A DNA stretch of 64,000 nt, from the NCBI RefSeq assembly GCF_024436175.1, contig NZ_JANFQP010000001.1, positions 248,001-312,000 of the forward strand. The letters run 5' to 3'. The notes under the pieces were generated by a model. That model saw nothing but the letters and a program-made list of their open reading frames with translations. It was not told the origin of the DNA and ran no database searches. Each line of letters starts with the position of its first letter. Position 1 is the stretch's first letter. This document shows, one piece after another, positions 24,753 through 33,663 of the stretch. The DNA comes from Kaistella montana (GTDB lineage Bacteria > Bacteroidota > Bacteroidia > Flavobacteriales > Weeksellaceae). The translations under genes and the position numbers were made by a program.

Positions 24753-26378
24753 ATGAAAAAGTTCTTTATTCTCGCTGGTTTTTCTGCACTTGTTTCATGC
24801 GGATCGCTTAATAATTCTAAAAAACAAAATTTCACTTGGGAAGGCGCAAATATGTATTTTTTGTTGACAGATCGTTTCAAAAATGGAGATGTTTCTAATG
24901 ATGTCAATTTTGAAAGAAAAGAAAAAGCTGCGGTTTTACGAGGATTTGAAGGCGGAGATTTAAGAGGAATTATCCAGAAAATTGATGATAATTATTTCAC
25001 CGATTTGGGAATCAATGCAATTTGGATGACTCCAATTGTGGAGCAAATTCATGGCGCAACCGATGAAGGAACGGGCAAAACGTATGCATTTCATGGATAT
25101 TGGGCAAAAGATTGGACGAATCTCGACCCCAATTTTGGTACAAAAGCAGAACTGAAAGAATTGGTTGAAAAAGCCCATGCAAAAGGAATCCGCGTGGTTT
25201 TGGATGCAGTGGTAAATCATACCGGTCCGGTTACGGAAATCGATCCTGTTTACCCGAATTCATGGGTTCGTACTTCTCCACAATGTCAATATAATAATTA
25301 CCAAAATACGACTGCATGCACTTTGGTTGCGAATCTTCCTGATGTCTTAACGGAATCCAACAGTCCCGCGGAATTGCCACAAATGTTGGTTGAAAAATGG
25401 AAAAAAGAAGGAAGGTATGAAGCGGAAATGAAATCTTTGAACGATTTCTTCACAAGAACCGGTTATCCGAAAGCGCCAAAATATTACATCATGAAATGGC
25501 TTGCAGATTATATTGAAGAATTTGGGATTGATGGTTATCGTGTTGATACTGTGAAGCATACTAATGAAGATGTTTGGAAGGATTTCCAGAAAATATGTCA
25601 GGAAGCTTTTGATATTTATAAAATAAATCATCCGACGAAAGTGCTCGATAATAATGTGTTTTTCACGGTAGGAGAAGTTTACGGTTATGGAATTTCGCAA
25701 AAGCAGAATTACGATTTCGGTGATAAAAAGGTCAATTATTATCAAAACGGATTCAAATCTTTGATTAATTTTGATTTTAAAGGAGACGCCAATAAATCAT
25801 ATGAAGAGCTGTTTTCCAACTATTCGAAGTTGCTTCATTCGGATTTAAACGGAAAAACGGTGATGAATTATTTAACTTCTCATGATGACGGTTGGCCTTT
25901 CGATAAGGAGCGAAAAAGAACTTTCGAAGCCGGAACCAAACTTTTACTTGCGCCCGGAATTTCTCAGGTTTATTACGGCGACGAATCTGCGAGAAGCTTG
26001 ATTATTGAAGGAACACAAGGAGATGCAACGCTTCGAAGTAATATGAATTGGAATGAAATTCAAAATAATTCAGAAAGCCAAAAATTATTGCAACATTACC
26101 AGAAATTAGGGAAATTCCGTGCAAATCATCCTGCTGTTGGAGCAGGAGTTCATCAGATGATTTCGTCTTCGCCTTATTGGTTTACAAGAACTTTCAATAC
26201 CGACAAAGTTTTGATCGGCTTGGATTTAAACTCTGGCCTTAAAGAAATTTCAGTGCGCGAAATTTTTGAAGAAGGAACAAAACTTCGGGATGCTTATTCG
26301 GGCTTAGTTATAACAGTTAAAAACGGGAAAGCCATTATTGATACTAACCAATCGATTGTTTTATTCGAGAAAATTTAG
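24753..26378 (+). CDS. Alpha-amylase family (GH13) lipoprotein
   Basis: Retaining alpha-glucan hydrolase, exported and lipid-anchored: MKKFFILAGFSALVSC with Cys16 as the lipobox Cys. 541 residues. GH13 conserved regions are present in order: VVLDAVVNHTGP (region I), DGYRVDTVKH with nucleophile D265 (region II), VGEVYGYG with acid/base E308 (region III) and LTSHDDGWPF with D378 (region IV). So it should be active on starch-like glucans. Residue spacing between regions I and II is long, suggesting a large B domain with a Cys-containing loop. The TlpA-like gene follows after 6 bp. No SusC/D pair is present, so it is not a complete starch-utilisation locus. Confidence 0.9.
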   Translation: MKKFFILAGFSALVSCGSLNNSKKQNFTWEGANMYFLLTDRFKNGDVSNDVNFERKEKAAVLRGFEGGDLRGIIQKIDDNYFTDLGINAIWMTPIVEQIHGATDEGTGKTYAFHGYWAKDWTNLDPNFGTKAELKELVEKAHAKGIRVVLDAVVNHTGPVTEIDPVYPNSWVRTSPQCQYNNYQNTTACTLVANLPDVLTESNSPAELPQMLVEKWKKEGRYEAEMKSLNDFFTRTGYPKAPKYYIMKWLADYIEEFGIDGYRVDTVKHTNEDVWKDFQKICQEAFDIYKINHPTKVLDNNVFFTVGEVYGYGISQKQNYDFGDKKVNYYQNGFKSLINFDFKGDANKSYEELFSNYSKLLHSDLNGKTVMNYLTSHDDGWPFDKERKRTFEAGTKLLLAPGISQVYYGDESARSLIIEGTQGDATLRSNMNWNEIQNNSESQKLLQHYQKLGKFRANHPAVGAGVHQMISSSPYWFTRTFNTDKVLIGLDLNSGLKEISVREIFEEGTKLRDAYSGLVITVKNGKAIIDTNQSIVLFEKI

Positions 26379-26384
26379 AAAACA

Positions 26385-26900
26385 ATGAAAAAGATATTTA
26401 GCTTTCTCATACTTTTTATCGTCTGTACAATCTTTGCGCAAAAAGTTCCCCAAGTCAATAAAACGGAATTTTCAAAAGAAGCCCTGGCTCAGAAAATTAC
26501 CTCGCAAAACGGCAAAAAACTTTCGGTATCGGAAGTTTTAAAAATGCATGAAGGTAAAATTTTAATCATCGACTTCTGGGCAAGCTGGTGCCGCGACTGT
26601 ATTCTCGCACTGCCTTCTACAAAGGAACTTAAAGAGAAGAATCCTGAGATTGAGTTTGTCTATTTCTCCCTCGACCGTTCGCACGAGCAATGGAAAAAAG
26701 GTTTGGAAAAATACCAGATTACTGAAAATGAAAATTACTGGTTTGATGAAGGCTGGAAAAATAATTTCAATAATTATATCGATCTGAACTGGGTTCCGAG
26801 ATTCATAGTTATTGACCAAAAAGGTGCGATAGCCAATTATTATTCCATCAATCCAAAAGATCCTGAGCTTCAGAAAACTTTAAATTCTTTAAAAAATTAA
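26385..26900 (+). CDS. Exported thioredoxin-like protein (TlpA/ResA type)
   Basis: Periplasmic thiol-disulfide oxidoreductase. 171 residues: signal peptide MKKIFSFLILFIVCTIFAQ, then a thioredoxin fold with IIDFWASWCRDCILALPS; the redox pair is C69 and C72 (CRDC). The cis-Pro region is VPRFIVIDQKGAI. The insert of about 25 residues between the central strands is like that of TlpA/ResA. It is co-transcribed with the GH13 gene (6-bp gap). Partner proteins are unknown. Confidence 0.87.
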   Translation: MKKIFSFLILFIVCTIFAQKVPQVNKTEFSKEALAQKITSQNGKKLSVSEVLKMHEGKILIIDFWASWCRDCILALPSTKELKEKNPEIEFVYFSLDRSHEQWKKGLEKYQITENENYWFDEGWKNNFNNYIDLNWVPRFIVIDQKGAIANYYSINPKDPELQKTLNSLKN

Positions 26901-26918
26901 AGTTATTTTTTGGTAAAA

Positions 26919-27584
26919 CTACATAAAAGGTGCACTCAGAAAATCATTGAGCGGTTTCATCGATTTGTAAATCTTAGCAATGTTTTTTGTAACATTTTCA
27001 TTGATCAAATCTTCATTGGAAATTGGATGAACGACGATAAAGTTCTTTAATTTTAAGAATTCCGCCATTGGATCGTCCTTTTCGAAACCGTTGGGAACTC
27101 TTTGCAGCTTGCCTTCTACACTTAATCCGCGGAAATTATTGCGAAAATCATCCTGTTCCAAAATTTCCATAAATTCTTTAGCGTTCATCGAAATTTCTTT
27201 GCGAATTTCTTTTAAAACAGACGCGTCAGGTTGATAAACTCCGCCTGCGAGAAAAGATTTTCCAGGTTCGATATGCAAATAATATCCGGAAATTCTATTG
27301 CCTTTTCCCATTCCCAAACCTGCACCGAAGTTGGTTTTGTATGGGGATTTGTCTTTCGAAAAACGAACATCGCGATAAATGCGGAAAAGCGATTTCTTGG
27401 CATCAATTTTCAGAATTTCTTCATCAACTTCTCCGATTTTTTCAATTAAATCTTCCACAACGTTCACTACGTTTTGCTGAGCAGTAATATATAGGTTTTT
27501 ATTTTCTGTAAACCACTCACGATTGTTGTTTTTGGATAGATTTTTAAGAAAATTCAGGGTTGAAGCATCGATTTTCGGGGACAT
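26919..27584 (-). CDS. DUF2461 domain-containing protein
   Basis: 221-residue soluble protein matching DUF2461 (TIGR02453-type). Characteristic stretches are FLKNLSKNNNREWFTENK, FRIYRDVRFSKDKSPYKTNF and GYYLHIEPGKSFLAGGVYQP. The biochemical function is unknown in the family. It has no signal peptide. It is monocistronic, converging on the TlpA-like gene and divergent from the DEAD-box gene, with its own -7 box. Confidence 0.88.
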   Translation of the reverse strand: MSPKIDASTLNFLKNLSKNNNREWFTENKNLYITAQQNVVNVVEDLIEKIGEVDEEILKIDAKKSLFRIYRDVRFSKDKSPYKTNFGAGLGMGKGNRISGYYLHIEPGKSFLAGGVYQPDASVLKEIRKEISMNAKEFMEILEQDDFRNNFRGLSVEGKLQRVPNGFEKDDPMAEFLKLKNFIVVHPISNEDLINENVTKNIAKIYKSMKPLNDFLSAPFM

Positions 27585-27602
27585 ATTTCTAAGATTTTAG
27601 CC

Positions 27603-27610
27603 CAAATTTA
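27603..27610 (-). promoter_or_regulatory. Putative -7 box (TAAATTTG) for the DUF2461 gene
   Basis: The minus strand reads TAAATTTG, 18 nt before ATG 27584. Confidence 0.4.
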
Positions 27611-27697
27611 CTGAAAAATTAGGGTCTAAGGATGATTAATGTATTCTTTAAGATAAATTTAATAAAACAATGTAATTTTTATCAATTCAAAAAAACG

Positions 27698-27705
27698 TAT
27701 CTTTG
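27698..27705 (+). promoter_or_regulatory. Putative -7 box (TATCTTTG) for the DEAD-box gene
   Basis: Exact consensus 20 nt before ATG 27726; no clear -33 TTTG. Confidence 0.42.
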
Positions 27706-27725
27706 CAAAATATTTAATATACTTA

Positions 27726-29450
27726 ATGAATTTATTTACAGAAACCAGCCTAAGTCCAGAAATTCTAAAGGCAGTTGGTGAATTAGGGTTTACAAGCCCA
27801 ACAGAAATCCAAAAACAGACCATTCCTTTTATCTCTACAGATATACGCGATATGATCGCACTAGCGCAGACAGGGACGGGCAAAACAGCAGCATTTTCGC
27901 TTCCGATTTTGGATATGATTAACGAGGGTAGTCGCAAAATCCAATTTTTGGTGCTTTGTCCGACAAGAGAGCTGTGTCTTCAGATTACGAAAGACATTAA
28001 AAATTATTCCAAGTATTTGCCGAACATTAAGACTACGGCAGTATACGGTGGAAGCAGTATTATGGATCAAATCCGTTCACTTCGCGATAAACCGCAAATT
28101 ATTGTGGGAACTCCGGGACGTGTGATCGATTTGATTAACAGAAAAGCATTGGATTTTTCAGAAATTCAATGGTTGGTTTTAGATGAAGCAGATGAAATGC
28201 TTTCAATGGGTTTCAAAGATGATTTGGAAACTATTTTGAAAGAAACTCCGGAAACGAAACAAACTTATTTATTCTCTGCAACCATGAATAAAGAGGTTGA
28301 AAGAATTTCCAAGAATTATTTAACTTCCCCTCACCGTATTTCCGTAGGATCTATCAACGAGGTGAAGAAAAACATCAAGCACGAATTTTATGTGGTAGGT
28401 TACCGTCATAAAAAAGAAGCTTTGAAGAGATTGATTGATGCAAATCCGAATCAATATTCAATTCTTTTCTGTCGTACTCGTATGGAAACTCAAGAAGTTG
28501 CTGACTTTTTGATGCAAAACGGATACGCTGCAGATGCGCTTCACGGCGATTTGTCTCAGGCGCAGAGAGATACGGTAATGAAGAAATTCCGTCTCAAAAA
28601 TATTGATATTTTGGTAGCTACTGATGTGGCTGCAAGAGGGTTGGATGTGAATTCATTAACTCACGTTATCCATTATTCTTTGCCGGATGATCCTGAAGTT
28701 TTCGTTCATCGAAGCGGAAGAACCGGTAGAGCTGGGAAAGACGGAATCTCGATGTCTTTGATTAAACCTGAAGAATCCAGAAAATTAAAACAAATCAAAG
28801 CTTCAACAAAAATTGATATTGTTGAGAAAAAAATCCCAACCGGAGAAGCGATTATCAAAGCTCAGGTAGGTGGTGTTTTCGAAAAATTATTCACAGAACA
28901 TGAAGAGTTTTTCACTTTTGATGATTCTTTAATTCCTGATTTATCTGAATTCACCAAAGAAGAATTGGTTCACAAATTATTGCAATTGCAATTGAGAGAT
29001 TTGGCAATGTTCTACAAAGACAAGAACGATTTGGCTGATCAGAAATTCAATAGCGATGACCGAGGAGAAAGAGGTGGAAGAGATCGTGATCGCGGAAGAG
29101 ACAGAGATCGTGGAAGAGACCGCGACAGAGGTGATAGAAGAGATAACTTCCGAGACGGAGGACGTGATGGTGGAAGAGATCGCGACAGAAAGCCAAGAAA
29201 AAACAATGGCGATATGGTGAGATTTTTCTTTAATCTTGGTAAAAAAGACCAATTGAAGAAAATGGATATGTTGGAAATCATCAACAAATCTACCGCGAAA
29301 TCTAAAAAACGACCAGATATCGGAGAAATTGAAATTTTAGAAAAATTCTCTTTCTTTGAAGTAGAAAAATCTTTTAAAGATGAAGTTTTGAAAGGTTTAC
29401 AAACTCAGAAATTTAAAGGAAAAGATATGAGAGCCGAAGTGGCTAACTAA
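27726..29450 (+). CDS. DEAD-box RNA helicase with Arg/Asp-rich linker and DbpA-like RNA-binding domain (CsdA/DeaD type)
   Basis: ATP-dependent RNA helicase for ribosome assembly or mRNA turnover. 574 residues. RecA domain 1: Q-motif FTSPTEIQKQTIP, motif I AQTGTGKTAAF, motif II VLDEADEML, motif III SATMN. RecA domain 2: VATDVAARGLDV and HRSGRTGRAGKDG. Residues about 440-495 are a repeat-built linker of Arg-Asp/Arg-Gly units (GRDRDRGRDRDRG), probably RNA-binding. The C-terminal roughly 80 residues (MVRFFFNLGKKDQLKKMDML ... KDMRAEVAN) resemble the DbpA/CsdA RNA-binding domain. A strong terminator follows. The second DEAD gene at 34.5-35.7 kb is of a different (RhlE) subtype. Confidence 0.93.
   Translation: MNLFTETSLSPEILKAVGELGFTSPTEIQKQTIPFISTDIRDMIALAQTGTGKTAAFSLPILDMINEGSRKIQFLVLCPTRELCLQITKDIKNYSKYLPNIKTTAVYGGSSIMDQIRSLRDKPQIIVGTPGRVIDLINRKALDFSEIQWLVLDEADEMLSMGFKDDLETILKETPETKQTYLFSATMNKEVERISKNYLTSPHRISVGSINEVKKNIKHEFYVVGYRHKKEALKRLIDANPNQYSILFCRTRMETQEVADFLMQNGYAADALHGDLSQAQRDTVMKKFRLKNIDILVATDVAARGLDVNSLTHVIHYSLPDDPEVFVHRSGRTGRAGKDGISMSLIKPEESRKLKQIKASTKIDIVEKKIPTGEAIIKAQVGGVFEKLFTEHEEFFTFDDSLIPDLSEFTKEELVHKLLQLQLRDLAMFYKDKNDLADQKFNSDDRGERGGRDRDRGRDRDRGRDRDRGDRRDNFRDGGRDGGRDRDRKPRKNNGDMVRFFFNLGKKDQLKKMDMLEIINKSTAKSKKRPDIGEIEILEKFSFFEVEKSFKDEVLKGLQTQKFKGKDMRAEVAN
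29073..29195 (+). repeat. Coding tandem repeat for an Arg-Asp-Gly-rich linker
   Basis: Repeated GAGATCGTGATCGCGGAAGA-like units encode RDRDRG blocks in the DEAD-box protein. Such purine-rich repeats can change length between strains while staying in frame, because the unit is a multiple of three. Confidence 0.7.
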
Positions 29451-29477
29451 TCTCTGCCTGAAAATTGATAAAATTTG

Positions 29478-29513
29478 ATCAGTTCCATTTTTATAATGGG
29501 ACTGATTTTTTTT
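29478..29513 (+). terminator. Rho-independent terminator of the DEAD-box gene
   Basis: 11-bp stem ATCAGTTCCAT / ATGGGACTGAT with one G-U pair and a 7-nt loop, followed by eight T. Confidence 0.8.
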
Positions 29514-29624
29514 ATATGTTTTTGGTGGAAAACTAATCGCTAATGTTAATAAAACTTAATATTAAAACATAAAAGTTCGTCCACTTTTTCGGAAATTTGC
29601 ACCACTAATTATAAATAAAATAAA

Positions 29625-30263
29625 ATGGGAATTGGCAATATTTTCAAAGCATTCCAACCAAAAGACAAAGTGTTTTTTGTACTCTTCGAAAAAGTAGCAG
29701 CTACGCTAACAGAAATGTCCAAAGAATTTCATGAAGGATTGTTGGATTTTGATATCAATGATGATACAATGCTTAAGAATATGAGCGATTATGAGCATAA
29801 ATTGGATGATCTTACTCACGAGATTTTTGTTCAATTAGGCGAAAATTTCATCACTCCGTTTGATAGAGAAGATATTAATCATCTTGCAAGTGGATTAGAC
29901 GATATTGCCGACTTCATGTATGCATCTGCAAAGTATATTTATTTATATAAAACACCGCTAGATCCTGCTTATACAGAATTCTCACTACTGATTTACAAGT
30001 CTTGTGTGGAAATTCAAACTGCGATTAGCGACCTAAAAGATTTTAGAAATCCACAAGGAGTAAAAGAATCTTGTATCAAAATCAATTCTTACGAAAATAT
30101 CGCTGATGATGTTCTAAGTCAGGCTACAGTGAAGCTTTTCGAAACAAACGATGCAATTAATATCATCAAAATAAAATCAGTTCTAGAATATCTAGAAACA
30201 GTAACTGATAAGGCAGAAGATGTTGCCAATACGATGGACAGTATTGTGATAAAATATGCGTAA
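29625..30263 (+). CDS. DUF47 family protein (PhoU-like Pit accessory protein)
   Basis: 212-residue all-helical cytoplasmic protein of the DUF47/PhoU-like family, usually encoded beside PiT phosphate transporters and thought to regulate them. Typical segments are FFVLFEKVAATLTEMSKEF, DYEHKLDDLTHEIFVQL, FITPFDREDINHLASGLDDI and a C-terminal TVTDKAEDVANTMDSIVIKY. The PiT gene starts 28 bp downstream, so this is a two-gene operon. The Asp/Glu-x-x-x-Asp clusters are candidate metal-binding sites, as in PhoU. Confidence 0.92.
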   Translation: MGIGNIFKAFQPKDKVFFVLFEKVAATLTEMSKEFHEGLLDFDINDDTMLKNMSDYEHKLDDLTHEIFVQLGENFITPFDREDINHLASGLDDIADFMYASAKYIYLYKTPLDPAYTEFSLLIYKSCVEIQTAISDLKDFRNPQGVKESCIKINSYENIADDVLSQATVKLFETNDAINIIKIKSVLEYLETVTDKAEDVANTMDSIVIKYA

Positions 30264-30291
30264 CCCGATCCTTTAACCTTAAAAATAAAGA

Positions 30292-31434
30292 ATGGATTTA
30301 CCAATATTATTAATCGTAATCATCGTTTTAGCATTAATATTTGATTATATCAACGGGTTTCATGATGCAGCAAACTCTATTGCTACTATTGTTTCTACCA
30401 AAGTATTAACCCCGTTTCAGGCTGTTTTATGGGCCGCATTATGGAACTTTGCAGCTTTCTTTCTTGCAGCTTACGTAATCGGAGAATTCAAAATCGGGAA
30501 TACGATTGCCAAATCCGTCAATGAAGATTTTATCAATCTTGAAGTGATTTTGGCCGGATTAATCGCCGCTATCGCTTGGAATTTGCTCACTTGGTGGTTT
30601 GGGATTCCGTCTTCTTCATCACACACCCTTATTGGTGGGTTTTTAGGAGCCGCTTTGATGTATGCTTTGGTTTCAGACTATCATGCGATAGTTTTAGCAC
30701 AACCGAACCTTTCATTTTTCGATACGATTTCGCTTACCTTCAAGCAGCTATTTACCCAAAATGTAGTGAAATATGATAAGGTCATTCCAATTATCCTTTT
30801 CATCTTCCTCGCTCCGGTTATTGGGTCTATTATTTCAATTATTATTACTTTAATTATTGTAAATATTGCCAAGAAAACCAATCCACGTAAAGCCGACAAT
30901 ATCTTCAAAAAATTGCAGCTGGTTTCTTCCGCATTATTTAGTTTGGGACATGGAACCAACGATGCGCAAAAAGTAATGGGAATTATCGGTGCAGCCGTGA
31001 TTTATTATCATGTTCAAATGTTACATGATCCTGTTTATCTCGCAATGGATGGTTCGCATCAATTTACCTATTTCGTAGAGCATTATTGGTGGGTGCCTTT
31101 TACTTCATTTTTGATGATTGCTTTGGGAACCATGAGTGGTGGTTGGAAAATTGTGAAAACAATGGGAACCAGAATCACCAAAGTTACCCCACTTGAAGGT
31201 GTTGCAGCTGAAACTGCAGGTGCTGTCACTCTTTTCTTAACCGAACATTTCGGGATTCCGGTTTCTACTACCCACACCATTACTGGTGCGATTATCGGGG
31301 TAGGATTAACCAAACGAGTTTCCGCAGTACGATGGGGAATTACCGTAAGTTTGCTTTGGGCATGGATATTAACCATTCCAATTTCGGCAATCGTTGCAGG
31401 GATTACTTATCTGATTGTGATTGCAGTTCGATAA
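30292..31434 (+). CDS. Inorganic phosphate transporter, PiT family
   Basis: Inner-membrane, cation-coupled phosphate symporter. 380 residues, about 10 helices, with the internally duplicated PiT signature: FDYINGFHDAANSIAT near the N-terminus and GHGTNDAQKVMGII in the second half, plus WWFGIPSSSSHTLIGG and GIPVSTTHTITGAI. Both repeat halves are intact. It is downstream of the DUF47 regulator and followed by a strong terminator. The metal preference and whether it is phosphate-regulated cannot be seen; no Pho box was recognised. Confidence 0.93.
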   Translation: MDLPILLIVIIVLALIFDYINGFHDAANSIATIVSTKVLTPFQAVLWAALWNFAAFFLAAYVIGEFKIGNTIAKSVNEDFINLEVILAGLIAAIAWNLLTWWFGIPSSSSHTLIGGFLGAALMYALVSDYHAIVLAQPNLSFFDTISLTFKQLFTQNVVKYDKVIPIILFIFLAPVIGSIISIIITLIIVNIAKKTNPRKADNIFKKLQLVSSALFSLGHGTNDAQKVMGIIGAAVIYYHVQMLHDPVYLAMDGSHQFTYFVEHYWWVPFTSFLMIALGTMSGGWKIVKTMGTRITKVTPLEGVAAETAGAVTLFLTEHFGIPVSTTHTITGAIIGVGLTKRVSAVRWGITVSLLWAWILTIPISAIVAGITYLIVIAVR

Positions 31435-31456
31435 AATATTTTATACTAAAAAGATA

Positions 31457-31485
31457 AAACCACTTTCAAGGAAGTGGTTTTTTTT
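31457..31485 (+). terminator. Rho-independent terminator of the DUF47-PiT operon
   Basis: Perfect 9-bp stem AAACCACTT / AAGTGGTTT with a 6-nt loop, followed by a T-run. Confidence 0.85.
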
Positions 31486-31519
31486 ATCAACTATTAGGAA
31501 CTAAAACTTTTTAAAATTG

Positions 31520-31527
31520 TAATTTTG
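31520..31527 (+). promoter_or_regulatory. Putative -7 box (TAATTTTG) for the polyprenyl synthetase gene
   Basis: Exact consensus 17 nt before ATG 31545. Confidence 0.42.
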
Positions 31528-31544
31528 TAAAAACAAGAAAATTT

Positions 31545-32516
31545 ATGCAATTTTTAGACGAATATCAGGAAATCGTAGCCAAGGCTGTTGAAAAATACAT
31601 CTTCAAAGATAAACCCACGGAGCTCTACGATCCCATGAATTATATTATTTCACACGGTGGTAAAAGACTGCGCCCAATCATGGTGCTTATGGCGAATGAT
31701 ATGTTTGGTGGAGACCTTCAGAAGGCGATAAAACCTGCATTGGCAATTGAGTTTTTTCATAATTTCACGCTGATTCATGATGATATTATGGATGAAGCAC
31801 CACTTCGAAGAAACCAGCCTACCATTCATACTTTACACGGAATCAATACCGGAATTCTCTCGGGTGATGCACTTTTGCTAAAAGCTTATAAATTCTTTGA
31901 AGATTTGGAGCCGGATTTGTTCAAAGCTTGTATTCGAGTGTTCACACACACCGGACTTTTGCTTTGTGAAGGACAACAATATGATATCAATTTTGAATCT
32001 TTGCCGAATGTAACTTTTAATGATTATATCCGCATGATTACCTATAAAACTGGAGTTTTAAGCGCTTCTTCTTTCGAAATAGGTGCGTTAATTGCCGGTG
32101 CTGATTTTAAAGATGCTAAAGCGATTTTTAATTTTGGTAAAAATGTCGGAATTGCTTTCCAAATTATGGATGATTATCTAGATGTATTCGGGAACCAAGA
32201 ACAGTTCGGAAAAAAACATGCAGGAGACATTTATGAAAACAAAAAAACTGTACTCTATCTCCTTGCCAAAGAACATGCTACCGAAGAAGAAAGAAAAGAA
32301 CTAGATTACTGGTATTCTAAAAAAAGCGATAATGTAGATAAAATCTACAGTGTCGAAAAGATTTTCCGTCGCACGAAAGTTGATGAAAAAACCCTTCTTT
32401 TAATTCAAGAATACAACGAAATTGCACAAGGTTACCTCAATAAATTAAGTGTTTCCGATGAGAAAAAGAAACCATTTATTGAGTTGGCCAATTATCTTTT
32501 AAGAAGAGAATCTTAA
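31545..32516 (+). CDS. Polyprenyl (isoprenyl) diphosphate synthase
   Basis: Head-to-tail prenyltransferase extending allylic diphosphates with IPP. The 323-residue protein has GGKRLRPIMVLMA, the first Asp-rich motif LIHDDIMDEAP (DDxxD at 79-83), KTGVLSASSFEIGALIAGA and the second Asp-rich motif FQIMDDYLDVFG. The residue five before the first Asp motif is Phe74, which in this family favours a shorter product (C20 GGPP type) over octaprenyl diphosphate; that is inference from known chain-length rules. It could feed carotenoid or quinone synthesis. It is monocistronic with its own -7 box. Confidence 0.9.
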   Translation: MQFLDEYQEIVAKAVEKYIFKDKPTELYDPMNYIISHGGKRLRPIMVLMANDMFGGDLQKAIKPALAIEFFHNFTLIHDDIMDEAPLRRNQPTIHTLHGINTGILSGDALLLKAYKFFEDLEPDLFKACIRVFTHTGLLLCEGQQYDINFESLPNVTFNDYIRMITYKTGVLSASSFEIGALIAGADFKDAKAIFNFGKNVGIAFQIMDDYLDVFGNQEQFGKKHAGDIYENKKTVLYLLAKEHATEEERKELDYWYSKKSDNVDKIYSVEKIFRRTKVDEKTLLLIQEYNEIAQGYLNKLSVSDEKKKPFIELANYLLRRES

Positions 32517-32604
32517 AAGAACAATGTGTTGATTTGGAAATGAAGTAACCATTGAGTTCAATATTTTTCAAAGTAGCGCATTTTCAAATTCTCAAATAGA
32601 AAAA

Positions 32605-33555
32605 ATGAAATTCCGAACCGAAGTAGAAATCCCTGCTTTCCCAAAAAAAATAGAAATTCAAGACCATGTTTTTTCCATTGGTTCTTGTTTTGCCACTGAA
32701 ATGTCCGATTTGATGAAAACCGGACAAATTCAGGTTCTAAATAACCCTTTTGGAACCATTTTTAATCCATTTTCAGTGAATCAGGCGTTGAAAAAACTTC
32801 ATGATGCCGAGTTTTATACCGAAGAAGATTTGATAAAATACAATGATGAAATGATCTCACTTGATCATCATAGCAGCTTTAATGCGAGGTTTGTACATCA
32901 GATTTTAGAGAAAATCAACCGAAATATCGAGCTCGGAAATGGGTTTCTTCAGAACACCAATTGGGTCATCATCACTTACGGAACTTCATTTATTTATGAA
33001 TTTTTACCCAAGAAAAAACTCGTTGCAAATTGCCATAAAATTCCTGGGAAATTCTTCGAAAAAAGGATGTTAACCCACCTGGAAATCACCGATTCTATTT
33101 ACGAAACTGTGACAACTTTGAAGGATATTTGCAATGAAAATGTACAAATTTTGTTCACCGTTTCACCTGTTCGCCACACCAAAGATGGAATCGTGGAAAA
33201 TAATTGGAGCAAATCCAAACTGATCACCGCAATTCACGAGATTTTATCACAGTTTGAAAACTGTCATTATTTGCCAATTTATGAGATTTTAATGGATGAT
33301 TTGCGCGATTATAGATTCTACAAAGAAGATTTAATTCATCCGAATCAACAGGCGATTCAATACATTTGGGAGAAATTTGGCAACGCCTTTTTTTCGGAAT
33401 CGACCAAGGATTTCGTGGAAGAAAATTTCAAAATTGCGAAAGCTTTAGCACATAAAACTTCCGACGAAAAAAGCACGAAACATCTTGAATTTCTTGAAAA
33501 TATCAAAGAAAAAATCGCCACACAACAAGCGAAAGTAAAGCATAAAATATTTTAA
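32605..33555 (+). CDS. GSCFA domain-containing protein
   Basis: 316-residue protein of the GSCFA family, named for the motif seen here as FSIGSCFATEMSDLM. Further conserved runs are NPFGTIFNPFSVNQAL, WVIITYGTSFIYEF, ILFTVSPVRHTKDGI and LIHPNQQAIQYIWEKF. The GSC Ser near the N-terminus and the Asp/His-Pro near the C-terminus (DLIHPN) recall SGNH/GDSL esterases, so hydrolase activity on an O-acyl group is plausible but unproved. It has no signal peptide. It precedes a repeat-like intergenic element and tatD. Confidence 0.88.
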   Translation: MKFRTEVEIPAFPKKIEIQDHVFSIGSCFATEMSDLMKTGQIQVLNNPFGTIFNPFSVNQALKKLHDAEFYTEEDLIKYNDEMISLDHHSSFNARFVHQILEKINRNIELGNGFLQNTNWVIITYGTSFIYEFLPKKKLVANCHKIPGKFFEKRMLTHLEITDSIYETVTTLKDICNENVQILFTVSPVRHTKDGIVENNWSKSKLITAIHEILSQFENCHYLPIYEILMDDLRDYRFYKEDLIHPNQQAIQYIWEKFGNAFFSESTKDFVEENFKIAKALAHKTSDEKSTKHLEFLENIKEKIATQQAKVKHKIF

Positions 33556-33560
33556 ATTGA

Positions 33561-33645
33561 TTTGGGCAGCTATTTCCGCCTTCCACTCCCGCTTTTTTGT
33601 TCCGCTTCGCTGCACAAAAAGAGCTCCGTTCAAGTCGGGCTGCAA
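33561..33645. repeat. Intergenic palindromic element, probably a dispersed repeat
   Basis: The 108 bp between the GSCFA gene and tatD is far more GC-rich than other spacers. It has nested inverted repeats: GCAGC at the left against GCTGC at the right, and GCTTTTTTGT against ACAAAAAGAGC around TCCGCTTCGCTGC. The look is that of REP-like or MITE-like elements dispersed in Flavobacteriia, but only one copy is in this window. Confidence 0.45.
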
Positions 33646-33663
33646 CCTTGAAAAACAAATAAA

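Noticed and set aside
29039-29287. Ser/Pro/Leu-rich minus-strand open frames over the DEAD-box linker repeats
   Set aside because: Produced by complementing the Arg-Asp repeat codons; no start context or homology.
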